Assembly: GCF_028622875.1 (NCBI RefSeq)
Contig: NZ_CP117709.1
Coordinates: forward strand, 5,955,001 to 6,019,000
DNA from: Streptomyces sp. MMBL 11-1
GTDB lineage: Bacteria; Actinomycetota; Actinomycetes; Streptomycetales; Streptomycetaceae
Reading direction: 5' to 3'
Length of the DNA: 64,000 nt
The translations under genes and the position numbers were made by a program. Of this stretch, positions 14,821 to 22,646 are shown one piece after another. The first letter of the stretch is position 1; every line of letters begins with the position of its first letter. A model generated the notes under the pieces. The model was not told the DNA's origin, made no database searches, and saw only the letters and a list, made by a program, of their open reading frames with translations.

Positions 14821-17800
14821 ATGTCGCCAAGATTCCCTCGCCCCGGCCTGGTCGCCGCGGCCTCAGCAGCCGTGCTGGCGCTCAGCGGGACCGCGCTCCC
14901 TGCCGCAGCCGCCGATCCGTCCCCCTCCCCGGCCGGGGCGGCGGAGTCCGGTGGATCCGCCGTCATCGGATCCGGCCCGCTCGCCGTCGCCGTCGCCGAC
15001 GACTTCCCGCGCGTCCTGTCGTACACCGACCGGACGAGCGGCGAACGGCTGCTCGGCAGCGTCCGGCCGGTCACCGCCGTCACCCTCAACGGGACCGCCC
15101 GCCCGGTGAAGCTCAAGGGCAAGCCGAAGGTCACCCGCTCCGCCGCCCGCTACACCCTCGCCTTCGACTCCCTGCCGGGGGTCGAGATCGACGCCTCGCT
15201 CACCGTCTCCGGACGGGCCACCACGTTCAAGGTGACCGCGGTCCGCGACACCGCCGCGTTCCGGGTCGGGACCATCGACATCCCCGGGCACGACCTGATC
15301 TCGGTCGGGTCCGCCGAGGCCGGGGCCGCCACCGCGTTCACGAGGCTCGACCCGGACTCCACCCGCACCGCCGACGTCTTCGCGGAGGTCACCGGGGAGA
15401 CCAAGCCCGACACCGCGCCCGTCGGGGCCAGTTACGCGATCCTCAACAACGGCGCACTCGCCGCGGCGATCGAGTCCAACTCCTCGTACGACAAGCCCGC
15501 CGGGGCCACCGGCGGCGACGACGCCCGCTTCTGGCACCAGGCGCGCGCCGAGCAGGGCGGCGGCGTCCGGGTCGGCGTCTGGTCCGGCCAGTGGACCTAC
15601 CGGGGCGAGGGCGCGCCGAAGCCCGAGAGCGGCGAGAACCTGCCGTGGGCCAAGGTCGTCGTCACCCCCGACGCCAACGGCGACAAGGCCGTCGACTGGC
15701 AGGACGGGGCCGTCGCCTTCCGTGCCATCGGCATCACCGCGCCCGGCAGCGAGGACACCGCGAAGCGGGTCGTCACCCACATCCCGTTCAACTTCGCCAG
15801 CCAGGCCACCCACCCGTTCCTGCGCACCCTGGACGACGTCAAGCGGATCTCGAAGGCCACCGACGGCCTCGGCCAGCTCGCCGTCCTCAAGGGGTACGGC
15901 TCCGAGGGCCACGACTCCGCCCACCCGGACTACGGCGGCAACTACAACAAGCGCGCCGGCGGGCTGAAGGACCTCAACACCCTGCTGAAGCAGGGGAAGA
16001 AGTGGGGTGCCGACTTCGGGGTCCACGTCAACGCCACCGAGTCCTATCCGGAGGCCAACGCCTTCTCCGAGCAGCTCGTCGACAAGACCAGGCCCGGCTG
16101 GAACTGGCTCAACCAGAGCTACTACATCGACCAGCGCCGCGACATCAACAGCGGCGACCTGGCGAAGCGCTTCCAGCAACTGCGCGACGAGACCGACGAG
16201 AACCTCGACTTCCTCTACATCGACGTCTACTACAGCCACGGCTGGATCGCCGACAAGACGATCCAGGCCGTGCAGAAGCAGGGCTGGACCGTCGGCACCG
16301 AGTGGGCCGACAAGTTCGAGCGCGCCTCCCTCTGGTCGCACTGGGCCAACGACCTCAACTACGGCGGGGCCACCAACAAGGGCCTGAACTCGCAGATCAT
16401 CCGGTTCATCCGCAACGGCGAGAAGGACATCTGGAACAACCACCCGGTCCTCGGCCAGAGTGCTCTGGAGGACTTCGAGGGCTGGACCGGCGAGACCGAC
16501 TGGAACGCGTTCACCGCCAACATCTGGCAGAAGAACCTGCCCGCGAAGTACCTCCAGCAGCAGCGGATCACCCGCTGGGACGGCAACGACATCACCTTCA
16601 CCGGCGGGGTGCGCGGCACGGTCGAGGACGGCAAGCGGACCTTCTACGACCAGGGCCGCAAGGTGCTCAGCGGCACCGACTACCTGCTGCCGTGGGACGG
16701 CGGCAAGAAGCATTACCACTACAGCGAGACCGGCGGCTCCAGCACCTGGGAGGTGCCCGGCAAGGGCGCGTACACCCTCTACAAGCTGACCGACAACGGC
16801 CGCGAGAAGGTCACCACCGTCCGCCCCGAGGCCGGGCGGATCACGCTGACCGCCGCCGCCGGACAGGCCTACGTCCTCTACCCCGACCGTGCGCCGAAGG
16901 ACGCGCCGGCCGCCTGGGGGAAGGGGACCGGGCTCAAGGACCCCGGCTTCAACGACCGTGACCTGAAGGGCTGGAAGAAGACCGGCACCGCCGTCCGCGA
17001 CACCGACGAGCAGGGCCGCAACAGCGCCGGACTCTCCGGCCCGGACCCGGCCGCGCTCTCCCAGACCGTCACCGGACTCAAGCCCGGCAAGCGCTACACC
17101 GCCTCCGCCCTGATCGAGGTCGAGCCCGGCGAGAGCCGCCGTACGGTGCTGAGCGCCGGGGGTGCGTCGGTGGCCGTCGAACGCTCCACGGCCGAGGACT
17201 TCGTCGCCGCGTCCGACTGGCACGGCACGTCCTTCCAGCGCGCCAAGGTCAACTTCACCGCCCCGGCGGGCGGCCGCACCACCCTCCGTATCGAGGCTGC
17301 GGGCGGCAGCACGGCGAAGGTCCGCGCCGACGACGTACGGATCGTCGAGAACGCCCCCGCGACCCGCGCCGGCACGGTGGCGTACGAGGACTTCGAGGCC
17401 GTCGACCAGGGCTGGGGCCCCTTCCTCAAGGGCGACGCGGGCGGCTCCACCGACCCCCGCACCAGCATCTCGCAGCTCCACGCCCCGTACACCCAGTCGG
17501 GCTGGAACGGGAAGCTCGTCGACGACGTGCTCGGCGGGAAGGAGTCGCTGAAGTCCCACGAGGAGAACACCGGCCTCGTCTACCGCACCGCCCCCTGGAC
17601 CGTCCCGATGAAGGACGGCCACCGGTACGAGGTCGCGTTCGACTACCAGTCCAGCCACGCCGGGGCCTACAGCTGGGTGGAGGGCTACGACCGGGTCGCC
17701 GACGGCAGGGCCTCCTCGACCGAGACCCGGGCCACCCCGGTCGGGCAGCAGCGCACCACCGGGCGGTTCAGCCGGACGCTCACCGCGGGCTGCGGCGACA

Positions 17801-18690
17801 CCTGGACCGGGCTGCGGAAGCTGCCCGGAGCGCCCAAGGGCGCGGACTTCGTGCTCGACGGCTTCACCGTGACCGACCTCGGACCGGCCCCCGCAGGGCA
17901 GGAGGCCGTCTGCGGCACGCTCGACGTGGCCGCCGACGCCGAGACCCTGGAGCCGGGGGCCCCGAACACGGTGAAGGCGACCTTCGGCAACGACGAGGCG
18001 AGCGCCGCCACCGGCGTGAAGCTGGCGCTCACCGTGCCCGAGGGCTGGAAGGCCGAGCCCGTGGGCCCGGTCGCCTTCGACTCGGTCGCCCCGGGCGCGA
18101 AGGCCACCGGCAGCTGGCGGGTCACCCCGCCGGTCGACGCCCCCTACGACACGTACCCGCTGGACGCGGAGGCCACGTACACCGTCGGGGGAGCGGCCAG
18201 GGCGCTCGGCGCGGGAACCTCCGTCCGCACGCTCCCGCCGCCGCCCACCGTGGACAGCTGGGCCGGCGACCTCGACTGGACCGCCGCGCAGAACGGCTGG
18301 GGCCCGGTCGAGCGCGACCGCTCCAACGGGGAGTCAGGGGCCGGTGACGGTGGCCCCCTGAAGATCGGCGGTGTCGTCTACGCCAAGGGCCTGGGCACGC
18401 ACGCCCCGGCGAGGATCCGCTACTACCTGGGCGGGAAGTGCACCTCCTTCACCGCCGAGGTGGGCGTGGACGACGCCCAGGCCACCCGGGGCACCGTGCG
18501 GTTCTCGGTCACCGCCGACTCCACGGAGAAGGTGGTGTCACCCGTGCTGGGGGCGGCCGACCCGGCCTGGAAGCTCACGGCCGACGTCTCCGGCGCGAAG
18601 TACGTCGAGCTGGTCGTCCAGGACGGCGGGGACGGCAACGGCAACGACCACGCCGACTGGGGCGATGCCCGCTTCCACTGCGGGAGTTGA
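14821..18690 (+). CDS. GH101-like endo-alpha-N-acetylgalactosaminidase family glycosidase, multidomain, secreted
   Basis: The 1289-residue protein has a Sec signal peptide (cleavage near AAA-DP, residue 32). It has an N-terminal beta domain, then a TIM-barrel with the candidate nucleophile Asp in LDFLYIDVYY (about residue 465) and candidate acid/base Glu in TVGTEWADKFE (about residue 500), as in GH101 enzymes that release O-linked sugars. After it come a carbohydrate-binding-like region (about 700-850), a second beta region, a NEW3 alpha-galactosidase-associated domain (about 1045-1140) and a C-terminal NPCBM domain (about 1150-1289, GVVYAKGLGTHAPARIRYYL). Substrate could be a mucin-like or other alpha-galactosaminide polymer. 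The ribosome site is weak (CAGGGGCC). The 373-bp upstream region holds the CebR-like operator. Confidence 0.88.
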   Translation: MSPRFPRPGLVAAASAAVLALSGTALPAAAADPSPSPAGAAESGGSAVIGSGPLAVAVADDFPRVLSYTDRTSGERLLGSVRPVTAVTLNGTARPVKLKGKPKVTRSAARYTLAFDSLPGVEIDASLTVSGRATTFKVTAVRDTAAFRVGTIDIPGHDLISVGSAEAGAATAFTRLDPDSTRTADVFAEVTGETKPDTAPVGASYAILNNGALAAAIESNSSYDKPAGATGGDDARFWHQARAEQGGGVRVGVWSGQWTYRGEGAPKPESGENLPWAKVVVTPDANGDKAVDWQDGAVAFRAIGITAPGSEDTAKRVVTHIPFNFASQATHPFLRTLDDVKRISKATDGLGQLAVLKGYGSEGHDSAHPDYGGNYNKRAGGLKDLNTLLKQGKKWGADFGVHVNATESYPEANAFSEQLVDKTRPGWNWLNQSYYIDQRRDINSGDLAKRFQQLRDETDENLDFLYIDVYYSHGWIADKTIQAVQKQGWTVGTEWADKFERASLWSHWANDLNYGGATNKGLNSQIIRFIRNGEKDIWNNHPVLGQSALEDFEGWTGETDWNAFTANIWQKNLPAKYLQQQRITRWDGNDITFTGGVRGTVEDGKRTFYDQGRKVLSGTDYLLPWDGGKKHYHYSETGGSSTWEVPGKGAYTLYKLTDNGREKVTTVRPEAGRITLTAAAGQAYVLYPDRAPKDAPAAWGKGTGLKDPGFNDRDLKGWKKTGTAVRDTDEQGRNSAGLSGPDPAALSQTVTGLKPGKRYTASALIEVEPGESRRTVLSAGGASVAVERSTAEDFVAASDWHGTSFQRAKVNFTAPAGGRTTLRIEAAGGSTAKVRADDVRIVENAPATRAGTVAYEDFEAVDQGWGPFLKGDAGGSTDPRTSISQLHAPYTQSGWNGKLVDDVLGGKESLKSHEENTGLVYRTAPWTVPMKDGHRYEVAFDYQSSHAGAYSWVEGYDRVADGRASSTETRATPVGQQRTTGRFSRTLTAGCGDTWTGLRKLPGAPKGADFVLDGFTVTDLGPAPAGQEAVCGTLDVAADAETLEPGAPNTVKATFGNDEASAATGVKLALTVPEGWKAEPVGPVAFDSVAPGAKATGSWRVTPPVDAPYDTYPLDAEATYTVGGAARALGAGTSVRTLPPPPTVDSWAGDLDWTAAQNGWGPVERDRSNGESGAGDGGPLKIGGVVYAKGLGTHAPARIRYYLGGKCTSFTAEVGVDDAQATRGTVRFSVTADSTEKVVSPVLGAADPAWKLTADVSGAKYVELVVQDGGDGNGNDHADWGDARFHCGS

Positions 18691-18709
18691 CCCCCGAAGC
18701 CGATACGGG

Positions 18710-18745
18710 GGAGGGGCGGCGCCGGGGGACCGGGGCCGCCCCTCC
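18710..18745. terminator. hairpin after the GH101-like gene
   Basis: Perfect 11-bp arms GGAGGGGCGGC / GCCGCCCCTCC start 20 bases after the stop. The rest of the gap to accB (18746-18998) shows no gene; it is AT-richer than its surroundings and probably holds the accB promoter, but I see no clear -10/-35 pair. Confidence 0.75.
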
Positions 18746-18998
18746 GGCGTGGGGCGCGGGCCCTGCGGCATACTGCGGGGAGAGCGGGGCCCGGCGCACG
18801 GGCTTCACGTACCGTTCCCCCGCCTGTGGTTCAGCGCACATCCTCGTCTTTGTTGAGTTCATACAGCGCGGCGCGGCGTTTCGCTGGTGGATCGGGTGCT
18901 CGGTGCCGCGGTTCTGTTCATTCCCACCACGAAACCGGGCAGGAGACTGTACGGAGTCGACGGCACGAATTCTGGGTCGGTGTTCGTAGGGTCAGTAC

Positions 18999-20582
18999 AT
19001 GACCGTTGTGGACGAAACCCAGGGTGAGCCGAACGACACCCGAGGCCGGGTGGCCGAACTGCTGGCCCTGCGCGAGCAGGCGCGGCGCGGACCGAGCGAG
19101 CGGGCGACCGAGGCGCAGCACGCCAAGGGGAAGCTGACCGCGCGCGAGCGGATCGAGCTGCTGCTGGACCCGGGTTCGTTCCAGGAGGTCGAGCAGCTGC
19201 GCCGGCACCGTGCGACGGGCTTCGGCCTGGAGGCGAAGAAGCCGTACACCGACGGTGTCATCACGGGCTGGGGCACGGTCGAGGGCCGCACGGTCTTCGT
19301 CTACGCGCACGACTTCCGGATCTTCGGCGGGGCGCTGGGCGAGGCCCACGCCACGAAGATCCACAAGATCATGGACATGGCCATCTCGGCGGGGGCCCCG
19401 CTGGTCTCCCTGAACGACGGTGCCGGGGCCCGTATCCAGGAGGGCGTCTCGGCGCTCGCGGGCTACGGCGGCATCTTCCAGCGCAACACCCGGGCGTCCG
19501 GGGTGATCCCGCAGATCAGCGTGATGCTCGGCCCGTGCGCGGGCGGCGCGGCCTACAGCCCGGCGCTCACCGACTTCGTGTTCATGGTCCGTGAGACCTC
19601 GCAGATGTTCATCACCGGACCGGACGTCGTGAAGGCGGTCACCGGCGAGGAGATCACGCAGAACGGCCTCGGTGGCGCGGATGTGCACGCCGAGACCTCG
19701 GGCGTCGCGCACTTCGCGTACGACGACGAGGAGACCTGCATCGCCGAGGTCCGCTACCTCATCGGGATGCTGCCCTCCAACAACCGCGAGAACCCGCCGA
19801 CGGCCCCGAGCGACGACCCCGCCGACCGGCGCGGCGACGTCCTGCTGGACCTGGTCCCGGCCGACGGCAACCGCCCGTACGACATGCACAAGGTGATCGA
19901 GGAGCTCGTCGACGACGGCGACTACCTGGAGATCCACGAGCGCTGGGCCCGCAACATCATCTGCGCGATGGCCCGCCTGGACGGCCAGGTCGTCGGCATC
20001 GTCGCCAACCAGCCGCAGGCGCTGGCGGGCGTGCTGGACATCGAGGCCTCCGAGAAGGCCGCACGCTTCGTCCAGATGTGCGACGCCTTCAACATCCCGA
20101 TCATCACCCTTCTGGACGTCCCCGGCTTCCTGCCGGGCGTGGACCAGGAGCACGGTGGGATCATCCGCCACGGAGCGAAGCTGCTCTACGCCTACTGCAA
20201 CGCCACCGTGCCGCGGATCTCGCTGATCCTGCGGAAGGCCTACGGAGGCGCGTACATCGTCATGGACTCCCAGTCCATCGGGGCCGACCTCACCTACGCC
20301 TGGCCCACCAACGAGATCGCGGTGATGGGCGCCGAGGGCGCGGCCAACGTCATCTTCCGCCGGCAGATCGCCGACGCCGAGGACCCCGAAGCCATGCGCA
20401 CCCGCATGGTCAAGGAGTACAAGGCCGAGCTGATGCACCCCTACTACGCGGCCGAGCGCGGCCTCGTCGACGACGTCATCGACCCCGCCGAGACCCGCGA
20501 GGTGCTCATCGCCTCGCTCGCCATGCTCCGCAACAAGCACGCCGACCTGCCGTCCCGCAAGCACGGCAACCCCCCGCAGTAG
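18999..20582 (+). CDS. accB: acyl-CoA carboxylase carboxyltransferase (beta) subunit
   Basis: The 527-residue protein transfers CO2 from carboxybiotin on the alpha subunit to acyl-CoA. Carboxyltransferase motifs are complete: GAGARIQEGV, GPCAGGAAYSPALTDF, QPQALAGVLDIEASEKAARF and LDVPGFLPGVDQEHGG. Residue 420 is Ile in AYGGAYIVMDS; published work on S. coelicolor showed that Ile here (Asp in PccB) lets AccB use acetyl-CoA as well as longer acyl-CoAs. The epsilon subunit gene follows 71 bp downstream. It supplies malonyl-CoA for fatty acid and polyketide synthesis. The biotin-carrying alpha subunit is not in the window. Confidence 0.96.
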   Translation: MTVVDETQGEPNDTRGRVAELLALREQARRGPSERATEAQHAKGKLTARERIELLLDPGSFQEVEQLRRHRATGFGLEAKKPYTDGVITGWGTVEGRTVFVYAHDFRIFGGALGEAHATKIHKIMDMAISAGAPLVSLNDGAGARIQEGVSALAGYGGIFQRNTRASGVIPQISVMLGPCAGGAAYSPALTDFVFMVRETSQMFITGPDVVKAVTGEEITQNGLGGADVHAETSGVAHFAYDDEETCIAEVRYLIGMLPSNNRENPPTAPSDDPADRRGDVLLDLVPADGNRPYDMHKVIEELVDDGDYLEIHERWARNIICAMARLDGQVVGIVANQPQALAGVLDIEASEKAARFVQMCDAFNIPIITLLDVPGFLPGVDQEHGGIIRHGAKLLYAYCNATVPRISLILRKAYGGAYIVMDSQSIGADLTYAWPTNEIAVMGAEGAANVIFRRQIADAEDPEAMRTRMVKEYKAELMHPYYAAERGLVDDVIDPAETREVLIASLAMLRNKHADLPSRKHGNPPQ

Positions 20583-20653
20583 TCATTCCTCGCCGCGGCG
20601 CGATCCGCCGCACGGTCCTTGACATCCTGCCGAGAAGACGGAGACACCCCACC

Positions 20654-20857
20654 ATGAGCCTGACGTCCGCCGAGTCCGTCCTGCGCGTCGAGAAGGGTCA
20701 CGCCGACCCCGAGGAGCTGGCGGCCATCACCGCCGTCCTGATGGCCCGCGCCGCCGCCCAGCCCGCCGCCCCCGCCCACCGTGGCCGCGACACCGCCGGA
20801 TGGCGCCGCCTGGAGCGCACGCCGGGCTTCCGCGCACCGCACAGCTGGCAGGGCTGA
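20654..20857 (+). CDS. accE: acyl-CoA carboxylase epsilon subunit
   Basis: The 67-residue product has the family pattern: VLRVEKGHADPEELAAITAVLMARAA, then a Pro/Ala linker and the C-terminal WRRLERTPGFRAPHSWQG. Epsilon subunits are found only in actinobacteria and stabilise the alpha-beta carboxylase complex. ATG 20654 is preceded by AGACGGAGACACCCCACC. It is in an operon with accB and is followed by a very strong terminator. Confidence 0.92.
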   Translation: MSLTSAESVLRVEKGHADPEELAAITAVLMARAAAQPAAPAHRGRDTAGWRRLERTPGFRAPHSWQG

Positions 20858-20871
20858 CCGCCCGCGAGCCC

Positions 20872-20918
20872 GACGTGGAAGGGCCCCGCACTCCTGGAGT
20901 GCGGGGCCCTTCCACGTC
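20872..20918. terminator. strong hairpin after accE
   Basis: Two perfect 23-bp arms (20872-20894 and 20896-20918) are separated by one base. It lies between accE and the convergent conservon 2, close to the 3' end of cvnD, so it probably works in both directions. Confidence 0.85.
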
Positions 20919-20931
20919 GTGTGCCGGAGCC

Positions 20932-21513
20932 TCAGCGCAGCCGCGCCATCAGGGCGTGCTCGACCAGCGTGATGAGCGCGCTCTTGGCGTCCGCGCGGTG
21001 GCGGGCGTCCGTCGTCAGGATCGGGGTGTCGGGCCCGATCTGGAGTGCCTCGCGTACTTCGTCGGGGGTGTAGGGCTGGTGTCCGTCGAAGCCGTTGAGG
21101 GCGATGACGAAGGGCAGTCCGCTGTTCTCGAAGTAGTCGACGGCGGGGAAGCAGTCGGCGAGGCGGCGGGTGTCGACGAGGACGACGGCGCCGATGGCGC
21201 CGCGGACCAGGTCGTCCCACATGAACCAGAAACGGTCCTGACCCGGTGTACCGAAGAGGTACAGGATCAGGTCCTGGTCCAGGGTGATGCGTCCGAAGTC
21301 CATGGCCACCGTCGTGGTGGTCTTGTCCCCGGTGTGGGTCAGATCGTCGATGCCCGCCGAGGCGGACGTCATCACGGCTTCGGTGCGCAGCGGATTGATC
21401 TCCGAAACGGCACCGACAAACGTGGTCTTACCCACGCCGAAGCCCCCTGCCACCACGATCTTCGCCGAGGTAGTGGAGCGGGCCGCTCCGCCGCTAGAGC
21501 TTGCGAAGTCCAC
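20932..21513 (-). CDS. cvnD2: conservon 2 Ras-like GTP-binding protein
   Basis: The 193-residue protein has a P-loop GGFGVGKTT (about residues 23-31), switch-2/G3 as FGTPGQDRFWFMWDD (about 88), and an NGFD G4-like motif (about 138). CvnD proteins act with the kinase-like CvnA, roadblock CvnB and DUF742 CvnC at the membrane in a prokaryotic G-protein-like switch. It overlaps cvnC2 by 20 bp. The middle of the gene is almost base-for-base identical to cvnD1. Number 2 follows the S. coelicolor order, where the copy next to accE is cvn2 (from memory). Confidence 0.93.
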   Translation of the reverse strand: MDFASSSGGAARSTTSAKIVVAGGFGVGKTTFVGAVSEINPLRTEAVMTSASAGIDDLTHTGDKTTTTVAMDFGRITLDQDLILYLFGTPGQDRFWFMWDDLVRGAIGAVVLVDTRRLADCFPAVDYFENSGLPFVIALNGFDGHQPYTPDEVREALQIGPDTPILTTDARHRADAKSALITLVEHALMARLR

Positions 21514-22132
21514 TGAGCACCCTTTCGAGCAGTGTCACATCTGGCTGGCCGCCGGCGGCCTCGTCGCCGCCGGGCTGATGGATAGCGACGAGTCCGGCCT
21601 CGGCCAGGTCGGCGACGAGGATCCGGGCAACGCCGAGGGGGATCGAGAGAAGGGCCGAGATCTCGGCGACCGACTTGATCTCGATGCAGAGCCGGCAGAT
21701 CCGCTGGTGCTCGGGCAACTGCCCTTGCAGCCGGGACAGATCGGCCGTGGTGCTGACCAGCGCCTCGATGGCGAGCTGGTAACGCGGTCGGGTCCGGCCG
21801 CCGGTCATGGCGTACGGACGGACCAGCGGGTTGTGCGCGGCGGGCTCGGGAGCCCGCCGCTGCTGCACCGGCTGAACGCGCGGCTGGTGGGGCGCGTCGT
21901 ACCGCTGGGGCTGCTGCGGCCACCCCGCCCCCGGCTGCTGCGGGGACCACTCGGACCCCTGGGCGCCGTGAGCACCGTGCTGCTGCTGTGGGTGCTGCGG
22001 CTCCTGGTATGGCTGGTACTGGCCGGAGCCCTGCCCGCCAGGTGCGGCACGGAAGCCGAAACGGTTGTCACCGTGCTCACCCGGAATCCTCTGGTCACCG
22101 CTGTAAGGGTGCCCGCCTGTGGGTGCTGCCAC
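21494..22132 (-). CDS. cvnC2: conservon 2 DUF742 protein
   Basis: This 212-residue version has a long N-terminal Gln/Pro/Gly-rich segment (about residues 1-95), absent from the other copy, then the DUF742 core: PLVRPYAMTGGRTRPRYQLAIEALVS, a winged-helix-like ICRLCIEIKSVAEISALLSIPLGVARILVADLAEAGLV, and the conserved end VTLLERVLSGLRKL. CvnC partners with CvnD. GTG 22132 follows GGAGGAGGAAAC, a strong ribosome site. Its end overlaps cvnD2. Confidence 0.9.
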   Translation of the reverse strand: MAAPTGGHPYSGDQRIPGEHGDNRFGFRAAPGGQGSGQYQPYQEPQHPQQQHGAHGAQGSEWSPQQPGAGWPQQPQRYDAPHQPRVQPVQQRRAPEPAAHNPLVRPYAMTGGRTRPRYQLAIEALVSTTADLSRLQGQLPEHQRICRLCIEIKSVAEISALLSIPLGVARILVADLAEAGLVAIHQPGGDEAAGGQPDVTLLERVLSGLRKL

Positions 22133-22222
22133 GTTTCCTCCTCCGACTGCCGGTCACCGGTCCCCGTGGGGCCGCGCCACCGCACTTTATGGCGCGGTGG
22201 CGAGAAACGCACTGTCTGTCTG

Positions 22223-22645
22223 CTAGTTAAGAAGACTTCCCTGGAGCTCGGCGCGGAGATCCGGCGTCAGAACACTTCCCGCGCGGTCCACCAGAAGGGC
22301 CATTTCGTACCCAACCAGACCGATATCGGCGTCCGGGTGAGCCAGAACAGCGAGTGAGGATCCATCGGAAATGGACATGATGAAGAGGAATCCACGCTCC
22401 ATCTCCACAACCGTCTGATTCACGGCGCCGCCCTCGAAGATCCGGGAGGCGCCCGCGGTCAGCGACGTCAGACCGGACGCGACGGCCGCCAGCTGGTCGG
22501 CGCGGTCGCGCGGGAAACCCTCGGACATCGCCAGCAGGAGGCCGTCGGCGGAGACCACCACCGTGTGCGACACCCCTGGGGTGTTGTCCACGAAGTTGGT
22601 GATCAACCAGTTGAGATTCTGCGCCGCCTGGCTCATCGGGCTCAC
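22223..22645 (-). CDS. cvnB2: conservon 2 roadblock/LC7-domain protein
   Basis: The 140-residue protein is a roadblock fold (LNWLITNFVDNTPGVSHTVVVSADGLLLAMS, then GFLFIMSISDGSSLAVLAHPDADIGLVGYEMALL). Roadblock proteins modulate the GTPase partner. GTG 22645 lies one base after the cvnA2 stop, with AGGAG seven bases upstream, so translation is coupled to cvnA2. It is 94% or more identical in sequence to cvnB1. Confidence 0.92.
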   Translation of the reverse strand: MSPMSQAAQNLNWLITNFVDNTPGVSHTVVVSADGLLLAMSEGFPRDRADQLAAVASGLTSLTAGASRIFEGGAVNQTVVEMERGFLFIMSISDGSSLAVLAHPDADIGLVGYEMALLVDRAGSVLTPDLRAELQGSLLN

Positions 22646-22646
22646 A

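Noticed and set aside
14863..17658. 931-codon open frame antisense to the GH101-like gene
   Set aside because: Composition is Gly/Val/Leu/Asp-biased, without domains; opposite a multidomain enzyme.
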